From contig VBHS01000063.1 of the NCBI GenBank assembly GCA_005881295.1, forward strand, positions 1 through 5,920: 5,920 bases of DNA, read 5' to 3'. The notes under the pieces were generated by a model. The model was not told the origin of the DNA, searched no databases, and saw nothing but the letters and a program-made list of their open reading frames with translations. Position 1 is the first letter of the stretch, and each line of letters starts with the position of its first letter. Position numbers and translations under genes: made by a program. Source of the stretch: Chloroflexota bacterium (lineage in GTDB: Bacteria > Chloroflexota > Ktedonobacteria > Ktedonobacterales > Ktedonobacteraceae). Below are positions 1 through 5,920 of the stretch, piece by piece.

Positions 1-1050
1 TTAACCGTCGTTTTATGCCGTAGTACCCTCACATTGGATGGTATCCGGACCTCAAGCACCTGCTGTGTCCATATATTGCTGTGCAAATTTGCGTCATCGC
101 TTCGCCATTCCTCTGCCCAGTAGATTTGTGTACCATCGCTATTGGCAGTAGGTGACGTAATAATATGCTCAGCATTTGTTTTTGCGATCTCCGTCGCTTT
201 AAAGTCGTTATTCTTCCCCAGGGGATAGCGCACGAGGTGTGATACGCCATTCTCGTCAACCATTGCGACGAGCAACGTATTCTGAATAAACCAGACGCCC
301 TGAATTGGTGTGTGTATCCAACTTGCTGTAGCATTCTGGTCGAAGGTGCCTGAGCGCAGCGTCATCGGCTGATTGGGAACTGGGCTGCCTTTTACCTGAT
401 CCTGTATTGCTGTCATCCCCATATGCCGTGTAATAAATGGATGTGCGATCAGCCACGGCACTCACCACGTTTTTGTACAGTGTACTCGTCGTATAGCTTG
501 CTTCTGCAACATTAGTAGGGGAATGAATGGCCAGTTGTTGAGAAGTTGCAATATGATCATGTGCTGCGAGAAGTAACGATGTAATCCCACCCATCATCAA
601 CGCTATAAAAAATACTGCTGCTATACCAATTGCGGCGAACTGCCCCAGAGACGAATGTCGCCTTTTTTTATGTACTGCCTTGATAACCGGCAATGGACCT
701 GTATCCGCCGATGAAAATGCAGCCAGTGGATCAGCCTTAGAAGAGGACTGAGCATGTTCACGCATGTAGGGTTTAAGGAATTCTGGTGGAGGAAGCTGTA
801 CCGATGCGGATCGTTGGATAAATTGAGAATGTTCGACGGCCAATGCTTGCATAAGCTTTGAATACATATCAGGAGGCGGCTCCAGCGCTGGCAGCGAACG
901 TACTTGCTCACCGATTAAGCTGTAATTGGCAAGCACCTGCCTGCAAGAAGCGCATTGCTCCAGGTGAGCATCCAGCTCAGCAGTAACTACATCATCGTTA
1001 TTCAAATCTCGGTGCGCTGCGAGCAACACCTGTGCCTCAGTACAATTCAC
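1..1050 (-). pseudogene. Zinc-finger anti-sigma factor with TolB-like outer domain, frameshifted, partial at left edge
   Basis: Predicted membrane anti-sigma factor that would hold the adjacent ECF sigma factor at the membrane. Seen: GTG start at 1050-1048 overlapping the sigma stop (GTGA), so translation is probably coupled. C3 is followed by H29-x3-C33-x2-C36, the HxxxCxxC pattern of zinc-binding anti-sigma domains. A Lys/Arg-rich stretch (128-132) precedes one hydrophobic segment at about 135-163. An outer part then begins with the words YYTAYGDD at 206-213. The first frame stops at 256 after a tail that does not look natural. Dropping one base at the A-run 390-393 opens a second frame that stays open to position 1 for 129 codons. 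It contains TolB/beta-propeller-like words such as GVWFIQNTLLVAM and ITSPTANSDGTQIYW. The merged protein would be at least 349 residues. The lesion may be a mutation, a sequencing error, or the scar of a larger deletion. Family call is good; exact partner is inferred. Confidence 0.8.
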
Positions 1051-1868
1051 TCTTCGCTCACTTCTTGTTTGTACAAGTTGATAAATCGTTCTCGCGCTCG
1101 CATCAAACGCATTTTCACTGCTGAAGCGCTAATGTTCAATACCTCTGCAATTTCCGCGCAAGAAAGCCCATCGTTCTCGTATAGCCATAGGCATACGGCG
1201 TACTTCGGTGGCATCTGCTTTAGCACACGTTCCACAATCTCGCGGTCTGCCACGCGGCTCTCAAAACGCCCGCCATCGTAGCCGCCGCGTTCATACATTG
1301 AGCTGCCGTTGCTAATACGCCCATTGCTATCCTCTTCACTGCTGTTGAAGCCGTCCGAGGCTGAGCCACCTTAGTCAGAGAGGACTCCAGCCCCAATGCC
1401 GCGATCTTCATTAAACAGTGAAAGTGGTAACCAGGCTATCAATCGTCTTCTGCGTAATGTATCCGTCGTCGTATTGGCAGCAATTCGATAGAGCCATGCC
1501 GATAGCGCGCCCGGCTGAACAACTGTTCCGCCTAACAGCGCTTTATACGCCTTGACGAATACATCCTGTGCGAGATCATATGCCTGTTCGCGATTGCCAA
1601 TCAGGTGATAGATGAAATTGGTAATAGGCCCCTGGAAGCGTAGGAAAATTGCTTCAAAATCCGCCACCTCAACCTTCTGTACCTGCTCTTGTAAAGCCGG
1701 TACGGCCAATTGTTGGTGCGCATCTACCACTTCCGCTTCCTCATCGACTCCTTCTACACCGCTATCCTCGTCCACTGACAATGGGGGAGCTGGATGGCCT
1801 TTACGTTCAGCATCCACAACTGGGCGTAAATTGCTATTCGCATTGTAGAAACGGATAGAGGTATCCAT
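1047..1868 (-). pseudogene. ECF-type RNA polymerase sigma factor interrupted by an in-frame TAA
   Basis: Sigma-70 family regulator that would direct RNA polymerase to a small regulon, controlled by the anti-sigma factor encoded next to it. Seen: ATG at 1868-1866, with a weak AAGG 12 bases upstream (1884-1881). Residues 1-70 are a Pro- and acid-rich extension. Region 2 follows at about 71-141, with FEAIFLRFQGPITNFIYHL, then DLAQDVFVKAYKAL and WLYRIAANTTTDTLRRRR. A TAA at 1373-1371 stops the frame after 165 residues. Exactly the same frame continues through a Ser/Gly/Asp-rich linker of 24 codons. It then enters a normal region 4, with LPPKYAVCLWLYEND-like packing (here MPPKY) and the helix-turn-helix SCAEIAEVLNISASAVKMRL, ending with TGA at 1049-1047. 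Without the TAA it is 272 residues in all. An ATG at 1298 could start the region 4 piece alone, but no ribosome site precedes it. Confidence 0.85.
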
Positions 1869-1945
1869 CGGTTACATCAACCTTATCTATTATTTGTGAG
1901 TAGAGCTTTGAATGCGTATACATTGACTAAATTAATTTCTCTTGT

Positions 1946-1973
1946 AGCATAACATATTTCACTACCTTATGCT
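1946..1973. promoter_or_regulatory. Dyad AGCATAA-N14-TTATGCT upstream of the sigma gene
   Basis: A perfect 7-bp inverted repeat with half-sites at 1946-1952 and 1967-1973. Half-site centres are 21 bp apart, about two helical turns, which suits a dimeric DNA-binding protein. It lies between the end of the threonine synthase-like gene and the sigma gene and covers the spacer of the promoter candidate there. No U-run follows, and the loop is long, so it is a poor terminator. Operator function is inferred. Confidence 0.35.
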
Positions 1974-1978
1974 GTGAA
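1951..1978 (-). promoter_or_regulatory. Candidate promoter for the sigma/anti-sigma operon
   Basis: On the minus strand TTCACA (1978-1973, 5 of 6 to the -35 consensus) is followed after 16 bases by TATGTT (1956-1951, 4 of 6 to the -10 consensus). This would start transcription roughly 75 bases before the sigma ATG. It is the only reasonable sigma-70-like pair I found in the 131-base gap 1869-1999. It is not an ECF-type GGAAC promoter, so autoregulation by the encoded sigma factor is not evident. Confidence 0.35.
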
Positions 1979-1999
1979 CTATGAGATAGTAAGAGATAT

Positions 2000-3196
2000 T
2001 CATAAGGAATATTTTCCTATATCGGGTAAACCACTTCCCGTAAAAAACAAAACAGTTTCATCCGTTGGCGCCAAAAAATGCGTCGCAAGCAGTCTATGAT
2101 AGGCCGCAAGCGTAGCTGCTGCCTCGACAGCAATCAACATACCCTCCCTATACGCCGCGAAGCGTACCATATGTATCATAGCTTCATCGCTGACGCAGAT
2201 TGCCGTCCCTCCACTCTCACGTACCGCCTGCAGAATCAGCCGGTCACCAATAGCCGAAGGCACTCGCAGACCAGCTGCACGGGTACTGGCCCGTTTGGAC
2301 GGCCACACTTCCGCCACTTCATTTCCTTGTTCAAAGGCCCGTACTAGTGGAGCGCAGCCCTCTGCCTGGACGATGATCATCCTGGGCAATCGTTTATGCT
2401 CTATCCAACCCAACTCACGTAATTCAGCGAACGCTTTCCATATCCCTACGATACCGGTGCCGCCGCCACAAGGATAAATGATCGCATCTGGCAGCCGCCA
2501 ACCAAGCTGTTCAGCAAGTTCAAACCCCATCGTCTTCTTGCCCTCGGCGCGGTACGGTTCTCGCAACGTTGCCATATTAAACCAGCCCCGTTCCCGAGCC
2601 AGGCTGGCCGCTGTATGACCTGCGTCACTAATGAGTCCGTCAATCAGTACTACGTCAGCCCCATAGATACGTGCCTGTTGAATACACGTTTGTGGCGCAT
2701 CTTCTGGTGTCACAACAATTGCCGCTAGACCCGCGCGAGCGGCGTACGCCGCCATTGCTGCCCCCGCGTTGCCAGCTGTTGGGGTGACTAACCCACCTGC
2801 TCCCAACTCCAGTGCGCGCGAAACTGCCGCTGCCATTCCTCTTGCCTTAAAACTACCTGTCGGGTTCTGTCCCTCATCCTTGACCAGCAGCCGGGCATCC
2901 TTTTCAAGCCCAGGAGGCGCCAACCGTGAGGCTGCTACTAAAGGTGTCATGCCCTCGCCCAAAGTCTGGACATGCGCTTTTTCTCGGACAGGTAGCAGTT
3001 CATGATAACGCCACATAGAGGCTTCACGCCGTGCTATCTCATCTCTTGCCACGTCCCGCTCAACTGCCGATAGGTCATACTGTGCCAGTAAAGGCCTGGA
3101 ACAACAGGGACTGGTAGTCTGCAGTCGGTCTGCTTCATACCGCCGTTGGCACGCGCTGCATCGTAGATGACTGAGATAGCTGTAACGGGCAACCAT
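2000..3196 (-). CDS. thrC: Threonine synthase-like PLP-dependent enzyme
   Basis: Likely cytoplasmic threonine synthase, converting O-phosphohomoserine to threonine and phosphate, the last step of threonine synthesis. Seen: 398 residues, the usual length for the short zinc-ribbon type. The N-terminal ribbon has Cys13, Cys16, Cys31 and Cys32. The fold-type II PLP core has GSFKARG at 114-120 with Lys117 as the Schiff-base lysine. It also has the loop PTAGNAG at 139-145, the phosphate-binding GGGTG at 244-248, and TGSG at 386-389 near the pyridine nitrogen. The C-terminal TGSGLPD differs from the TGxGLKD I associate with typical threonine synthases, so a related fold-II substrate is possible. ATG at 3196 is chosen because the ribbon follows directly. 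No Shine-Dalgarno precedes it, and a -10-like TATATT sits 7 bases upstream, so the mRNA may be leaderless. It is divergent from holB. The PLP family is near certain; threonine specificity is likely. Confidence 0.82.
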   Translation of the reverse strand: MVARYSYLSHLRCSACQRRYEADRLQTTSPCCSRPLLAQYDLSAVERDVARDEIARREASMWRYHELLPVREKAHVQTLGEGMTPLVAASRLAPPGLEKDARLLVKDEGQNPTGSFKARGMAAAVSRALELGAGGLVTPTAGNAGAAMAAYAARAGLAAIVVTPEDAPQTCIQQARIYGADVVLIDGLISDAGHTAASLARERGWFNMATLREPYRAEGKKTMGFELAEQLGWRLPDAIIYPCGGGTGIVGIWKAFAELRELGWIEHKRLPRMIIVQAEGCAPLVRAFEQGNEVAEVWPSKRASTRAAGLRVPSAIGDRLILQAVRESGGTAICVSDEAMIHMVRFAAYREGMLIAVEAAATLAAYHRLLATHFLAPTDETVLFFTGSGLPDIGKYSL

Positions 3197-3203
3197 ACTT
3201 AAT

Positions 3204-3209
3204 AATATA
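3204..3209 (-). promoter_or_regulatory. Candidate -10 element, leaderless promoter of the threonine synthase-like gene
   Basis: TATATT (5 of 6 to TATAAT) lies 7 bases before the ATG at 3196 on the minus strand, which would place the transcript start at or next to the start codon. The -35 region is poor: TAGCGA at 17-base spacing matches only 3 of 6. That region overlaps a GTTCG/CGAAC dyad, so an activator could be needed. Inferred from spacing and from the absence of a ribosome binding site. Confidence 0.45.
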
Positions 3210-3224
3210 CCACACTTCTATACC

Positions 3225-3239
3225 GTTCGCTAAACGAAC
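3225..3239. promoter_or_regulatory. Short dyad GTTCG-N5-CGAAC in the divergent promoter gap
   Basis: A perfect 5-bp inverted repeat with a 5-base centre (CTAAA on the plus strand), located between the two divergent start codons. It overlaps the -35 zone of the leftward promoter and sits just before the -35 of the rightward one. It is short enough to arise by chance. An operator role is only a suggestion. Confidence 0.22.
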
Positions 3240-3252
3240 TGGCACTAGAACA

Positions 3253-3281
3253 TTGCCAATCTAATCCATTTCTGCTACCAT
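3253..3281 (+). promoter_or_regulatory. Promoter of holB, predicted leaderless
   Basis: TTGCCA (3253-3258, 5 of 6 to the -35 consensus), a spacer of exactly 17 bases, then TACCAT (3276-3281) preceded by TGC, an extended -10 pattern. Only six bases separate the -10 from the ATG at 3288, so transcription should begin at or beside the A of the start codon. The bases before the ATG (ATCCCC) offer no Shine-Dalgarno site, which agrees with a leaderless mRNA. This is the best promoter match in the window. Confidence 0.65.
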
Positions 3282-3287
3282 ATCCCC

Positions 3288-4322
3288 ATGTCAACGCTCC
3301 AACAATCAATACAACCGGGCTGGAACATCGTCGGACATGAGCACGCCATCGACCTGTTGCGACGTACCCTTGCCGTACAACAGGTTCGCCATGCCTACCT
3401 TTTCACAGGCCCCGATCACATTGGCAAGGCACTGCTTGTCCACCGCTTCGCCCAGACCTTACTCTGTACTGGTGGGCCAGACCCACAGGTTGCTCCGGAG
3501 GCACCGTGCAATGCCTGCCTCTCGTGTCGCAAAGTTTTGCACGGCAATCACCCTGATCTGCATGTTATCGCCAGGCCCTCTGATAAACAGTTCATCGTAA
3601 TAGAGCAAATACGCTCCTTGCAGAGCGATTCCGCGCGCAAAACTATGGAGGGACGGCGCAATGTCTTCATTATCCAGGGTGCGCACGAGATGAACCTGCA
3701 GGCTGCAAACTGCCTGTTGAAAACACTCGAGGAACCAGAACCTGACGTCGTCCTCCTGCTCACAGCGCCCGATGCTGGCCTGTTATTGCCAACCATTCTC
3801 TCCCGTGTACAGCAAATTTCCCTGCACTTGCTCACTGCCGCGCAAATCAAAGCTGCCCTGGAAAAAACATGGAGTGTAGATACAGGTGAAGCCGCTTTAA
3901 TTGCCGCCCTGGCTGCTGGGCGCATGGGCTGGGCCGTGCAGGCTGTCGAGGACGAAGACCTGCTCATCGAACGTAGGACCCAGCTTGAAACCCTTGCCGC
4001 GTTGCCCAGGGTTGGCAATGTGCAGCGCTTCGAGATTGCCCAGCGCCTCAGCGCCGATCCTGAAAAAACACGTGCTATACTAGAGTTGTGGTTACTTTGG
4101 TGGCGTGATATGGTATTAGCGGCGCACCAATGCCTTGACTTGACTGTCAATGTAGATATGCGACACGTCTTAGAGCAGCAGGCTGCGACCGTTGGCATGA
4201 GAGAATCCGAGCGTATGGTTCATGCCATCCTGGATACAATGGAAGCTCTCGACCAGAACGTCAATACGCGGGCTGCTCTAGAGGTCCTGATGCTCGACGT
4301 TCCGAAGATCAACACGATGTAA
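3288..4322 (+). CDS. holB: DNA polymerase III subunit delta' (clamp loader)
   Basis: Subunit of the clamp-loader complex that places the beta sliding clamp on DNA at the replication fork. Seen: 344 residues, the normal length. The start has the family words IVGHEHAIDLLRR. A Walker A-like GPDHIGKA at 41-48 ends in Ala rather than Thr/Ser, as is common for delta', which is not expected to be the main ATPase. Zinc-module cysteines are Cys60, Cys74, Cys77 and Cys80. A GNHPDLHVI stretch (86-94) follows, then VFIIQGAHEMN at 126-136 in the Walker B place, and the hallmark AANCLLKTLEEP (139-150). The SRC motif reads SRV (172-174), so the cysteine is lost while the arginine is kept. The C-terminal third is helical and diverged, as usual. 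It heads the rightward gene set, 18 bases before the next gene. No ribosome site precedes the ATG, which fits the leaderless promoter described. Confidence 0.93.
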   Translation: MSTLQQSIQPGWNIVGHEHAIDLLRRTLAVQQVRHAYLFTGPDHIGKALLVHRFAQTLLCTGGPDPQVAPEAPCNACLSCRKVLHGNHPDLHVIARPSDKQFIVIEQIRSLQSDSARKTMEGRRNVFIIQGAHEMNLQAANCLLKTLEEPEPDVVLLLTAPDAGLLLPTILSRVQQISLHLLTAAQIKAALEKTWSVDTGEAALIAALAAGRMGWAVQAVEDEDLLIERRTQLETLAALPRVGNVQRFEIAQRLSADPEKTRAILELWLLWWRDMVLAAHQCLDLTVNVDMRHVLEQQAATVGMRESERMVHAILDTMEALDQNVNTRAALEVLMLDVPKINTM

Positions 4323-4327
4323 CAACC

Positions 4328-4334
4328 GGAGGAG
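4328..4334 (+). promoter_or_regulatory. Strong Shine-Dalgarno site of the crotonase-like gene
   Basis: GGAGGAG lies six bases before the ATG at 4341 inside the 18-base gap after holB. It fixes the start codon and contrasts with holB and the threonine synthase-like gene, which have none. This is as expected for an internal gene of a polycistronic mRNA. Confidence 0.85.
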
Positions 4335-4340
4335 TACTCA

Positions 4341-5144
4341 ATGCGCACCAATTTCCAACACCTGCTCATTCAAGAAGATAATCATGTGCTCAAGATCTCG
4401 ATGAATCGTCCTGAAGTCTACAACGCCTTCAATGATACGATGCTTGACGAACTTGGAGAAGTTCTGGAGACGGCTGCGCAGGATGCGGCTGTGCGCTGCG
4501 TTGTCCTCACGGGCACGGGCCGGGCTTTCGGCTCTGGACAGGACCTACGCAGCTTTGCCACGATCCAGGCCAGCAGAGGGGATACACCCATCAAAGTCAG
4601 CGAGCACCTGCGCAAATATCATCGAATTGTCCGCGCCATTCGTACCATGCCAAAGCCAGTCATCGCCGCGGTACAGGGCGTTGCCGCTGGCGCATCCTGT
4701 AATATTGCTCTTGCCTGTGACATGCGTATCGCTGCCGATAATGCGCGTTTTATCGAAGCCTTTGCGAGGATTGGACTTATCCCCGATGCGGGAGGGGGCT
4801 TTTTCTTGCCGCGCCTGGTGGGCATAGGAAAAGCTATGGAACTGGCGATGTTAGCCGACGAGGTGAGTGGCCAGGAGGCTGAGCGCCTCGGACTCGTCAA
4901 TCGTTGTGTCCCTCTGGATGAATTTGAGGAGGCGACCGAGGCCTTTGCTCAACGCTTAGCTGCTGGCCCAACACGTGCCTATGCGCTCATCAAAGAACTG
5001 ATGAACCAATCGCTTGAGAGCGACCTCGAGACCACCCTTAGATTTGAGGGAGAGTTGCAAGATATCGCTATCAATACCGCAGACCATCGCGAGGGTGTCT
5101 CCGCGTTTTTAGAGAAGCGCCATCCACATTATCAAGGAAATTAA
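4341..5144 (+). CDS. PaaG-like enoyl-CoA hydratase/isomerase family protein
   Basis: Crotonase-fold acyl-CoA enzyme, most like PaaG, which isomerises ring-epoxidised phenylacetyl-CoA to the oxepin form and also shifts double bonds in enoyl-CoA. Seen: 267 residues, full length. First oxyanion segment GRAFGSGQDL at 60-69; second GVAAGASCNIALACD at 113-127. The two glutamates used by true hydratases are absent: aligned positions are Asn121 and Phe141. Instead it has FIEAFARIGLIPDAGG (137-152), with Asp149 in the IPDxGG place thought to be the acid in PaaG-type isomerases. The end reads DHREGVSAFLEKRHP, close to the E. coli PaaG tail as I recall it. Oddities: Ser65 where Ala is usual, and GGG where GGT/GGS is usual. 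No other phenylacetate genes are nearby, so the true substrate may be another acyl-CoA. It follows holB by 18 bases with a strong ribosome site. Family is certain; reaction is inferred. Confidence 0.92.
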   Translation: MRTNFQHLLIQEDNHVLKISMNRPEVYNAFNDTMLDELGEVLETAAQDAAVRCVVLTGTGRAFGSGQDLRSFATIQASRGDTPIKVSEHLRKYHRIVRAIRTMPKPVIAAVQGVAAGASCNIALACDMRIAADNARFIEAFARIGLIPDAGGGFFLPRLVGIGKAMELAMLADEVSGQEAERLGLVNRCVPLDEFEEATEAFAQRLAAGPTRAYALIKELMNQSLESDLETTLRFEGELQDIAINTADHREGVSAFLEKRHPHYQGN

Positions 5145-5148
5145 AGCC

Positions 5149-5151
5149 AGG
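5149..5151 (+). promoter_or_regulatory. Weak ribosome binding site supporting the GTG start at 5160
   Basis: AGG followed by eight bases and then GTG at 5160. The match is short but correctly spaced. The in-frame ATG at 5190 has no purine-rich stretch before it, so the GTG is preferred. Confidence 0.4.
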
Positions 5152-5159
5152 TACCTCAA

Positions 5160-5920
5160 GTGCGCATCGATAACCTCTCATATAGCAATATGCAGACTCA
5201 AGGAGCGCAGCGACGAACATTGTTGCGTCAGCAGAGTCCTCAACATCTGGAGTATTGTTCTTCACTCATACTTCGTGCCATACGCGAGCGCCATCCGGGC
5301 GTATCCCCCAATGCGCTTGTACTGGGAGCGGGCGCCTGTACCGAGATTCCATTGACCGAGCTTGTACGCAGCTCCGATGAAGTCGTACTTGCTGACCTGG
5401 ATCTCGCATCCATGCGCCTAGGGGCCGGTGAGCTGCCCACATCGGCCCTTCGTAAGCGCCTGCTCCTGGTGCAATGTGACATCAGTGGCGATGTCAGCGT
5501 AAACCTGAAGCGCATGCTTGAGAGAAAACCCTGGGATCTGCTTGTCCCCCGCGGTACGCGAGCGGTCTTTGACGCAGCCGCTGAGTGTCTAGAGCAATGT
5601 CTCGTCCCTGATCCGCCTGTGCTAGAGGGCCTCGGAACGGGCAAGTTTGGCCTTGTCGTCAGTTCCCTCGTCCTTTCGCAGCTTTTTAGCTACCCACTCC
5701 TCGATATACTTGACCGTGTACAGCTCGTCGCGCCAGGTCTGCTTGGAGAGCAAGAACGTCATAGCCGCTACCAGCAGGCTGTCGGCGCTTTCCGACTGCG
5801 CGTTATCAATGCGCACCTGCATCTCCTGCGACGGCTAGTAGAGAAAGACGGCACCGTTGTTTTACTCAGTGACTTTCGTGGCTTTGTCTTCGATGTTTAT
5901 GGCACCGATCACGATGCTGA
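5160..5920 (+). CDS. SAM-dependent methyltransferase-like protein, partial at right edge
   Basis: Frame open from the stop of the previous gene to the window end: 253 codons plus two bases from the chosen GTG. Seen: glycine-rich SAM-binding motif ALVLGAGACTEIPL at 52-65, then the acidic strand end EVVLADLDLASM (74-85) with Asp79/Asp81, expected to hold the ribose of SAM. VQCDIS (104-109) could be the adenine-contact acid. FGLVVSSLVLSQLF (163-176) sits in the motif IV place, and a late strand TVVLLSDFRGFVFD resembles the motif after it. This order is that of class I (Rossmann) methyltransferases. The first 45 residues are Gln/Arg-rich and would form a helical cap. Target molecule is not visible. 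Starts considered: GTG 5160 (weak AGG upstream), ATG 5190, TTG 5220/5223; conserved sequence begins after all of them. It lies 15 bases after the crotonase-like gene and is in its frame. Family likely; function unknown. Confidence 0.8.
   Translation, partial: MRIDNLSYSNMQTQGAQRRTLLRQQSPQHLEYCSSLILRAIRERHPGVSPNALVLGAGACTEIPLTELVRSSDEVVLADLDLASMRLGAGELPTSALRKRLLLVQCDISGDVSVNLKRMLERKPWDLLVPRGTRAVFDAAAECLEQCLVPDPPVLEGLGTGKFGLVVSSLVLSQLFSYPLLDILDRVQLVAPGLLGEQERHSRYQQAVGAFRLRVINAHLHLLRRLVEKDGTVVLLSDFRGFVFDVYGTDHDA

Noticed and set aside
29..334. Minus-strand frame of 101 codons
   Set aside because: It overlaps the anti-sigma continuation in another frame. It has no family-like words, while the alternative frame shows clear TolB-like sequence.
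955..1281. Plus-strand frame of 108 codons across the sigma/anti-sigma junction
   Set aside because: It lies opposite the well-supported sigma region 4 and zinc-finger sequence and has no motif of its own.
1047..1298. Separate small gene encoding only sigma region 4
   Set aside because: It is in the same frame as the region 2 part, the linker between them is open apart from one TAA, and the ATG at 1298 has no ribosome site. One broken gene explains it better.
1371..1373. Programmed stop readthrough in the sigma gene
   Set aside because: TAA is the least leaky stop, no following stem or known readthrough context is visible, and a point change is simpler. Kept only as a minor alternative.
1923..1950. 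Plus-strand promoter-like TTGACT-N16-TAGCAT
   Set aside because: It points into the 3' end of the minus-strand threonine synthase-like gene, with no plus-strand gene behind it until 3288, and the -10 is poor.
1869..1999. Rho-independent terminator after the threonine synthase-like gene
   Set aside because: The inverted repeats here are AT-rich with long loops and are not followed by a T-run on the minus strand.
3548..4198. Long minus-strand frame opposite holB (216 codons)
   Set aside because: It is rich in Ser, Arg and Ala in a way typical of antisense translation. holB on the plus strand has full motif support, and no ribosome site or promoter is seen for the opposite frame.
5240..5644. 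Minus-strand frame of 134 codons at the right end
   Set aside because: It is the antisense shadow of the methyltransferase-like gene, with Arg/Ser-rich low-complexity sequence and no recognisable domain.

Overview
The window looks like chromosomal DNA from a bacterium of the Ktedonobacter type (Chloroflexota). This is an inference from protein style. The sigma factor with its long acidic N-terminal extension, the zinc-finger anti-sigma with a TolB-like outer domain, and the zinc-ribbon threonine synthase resemble what I recall from that group. Base composition is mid-range. There is no sign of phage, transposon, CRISPR or RNA genes.

The left part (1-3196) is read from the minus strand. It holds a threonine synthase-like gene (2000-3196), then an AT-rich gap with a promoter-like sequence and a dyad (1869-1999). 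Next comes an ECF sigma factor (1047-1868), whose stop overlaps the GTG start of a membrane anti-sigma factor (1-1050, running off the left edge). Both regulator genes are broken as read. The sigma gene has one in-frame TAA between regions 2 and 4. The anti-sigma gene needs a one-base frame change near 390-393, after which the family-like sequence continues open to the window edge. This pair is the most unusual thing here: a decaying or mis-sequenced sigma/anti-sigma operon, or less likely a recoded one.

The right part (3288-5920) is read from the plus strand. It holds the DNA polymerase III delta' subunit gene (holB), a PaaG-like crotonase-fold isomerase 18 bases later, and a SAM-dependent methyltransferase-like gene 15 bases after that, which runs off the right edge. 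The tight spacing suggests one transcript. The products do not form an obvious pathway, so this is probably a housekeeping co-transcription unit.

The 91-base divergent gap between the threonine synthase-like gene and holB appears to carry back-to-back promoters. Their -10 elements lie 6-7 bases before the two ATG codons, and neither gene has a Shine-Dalgarno site, so both mRNAs are predicted to be leaderless. The crotonase-like gene, by contrast, has a strong GGAGGAG site. I found no convincing new biological system. The regulatory points and the two lesions are the parts worth checking.
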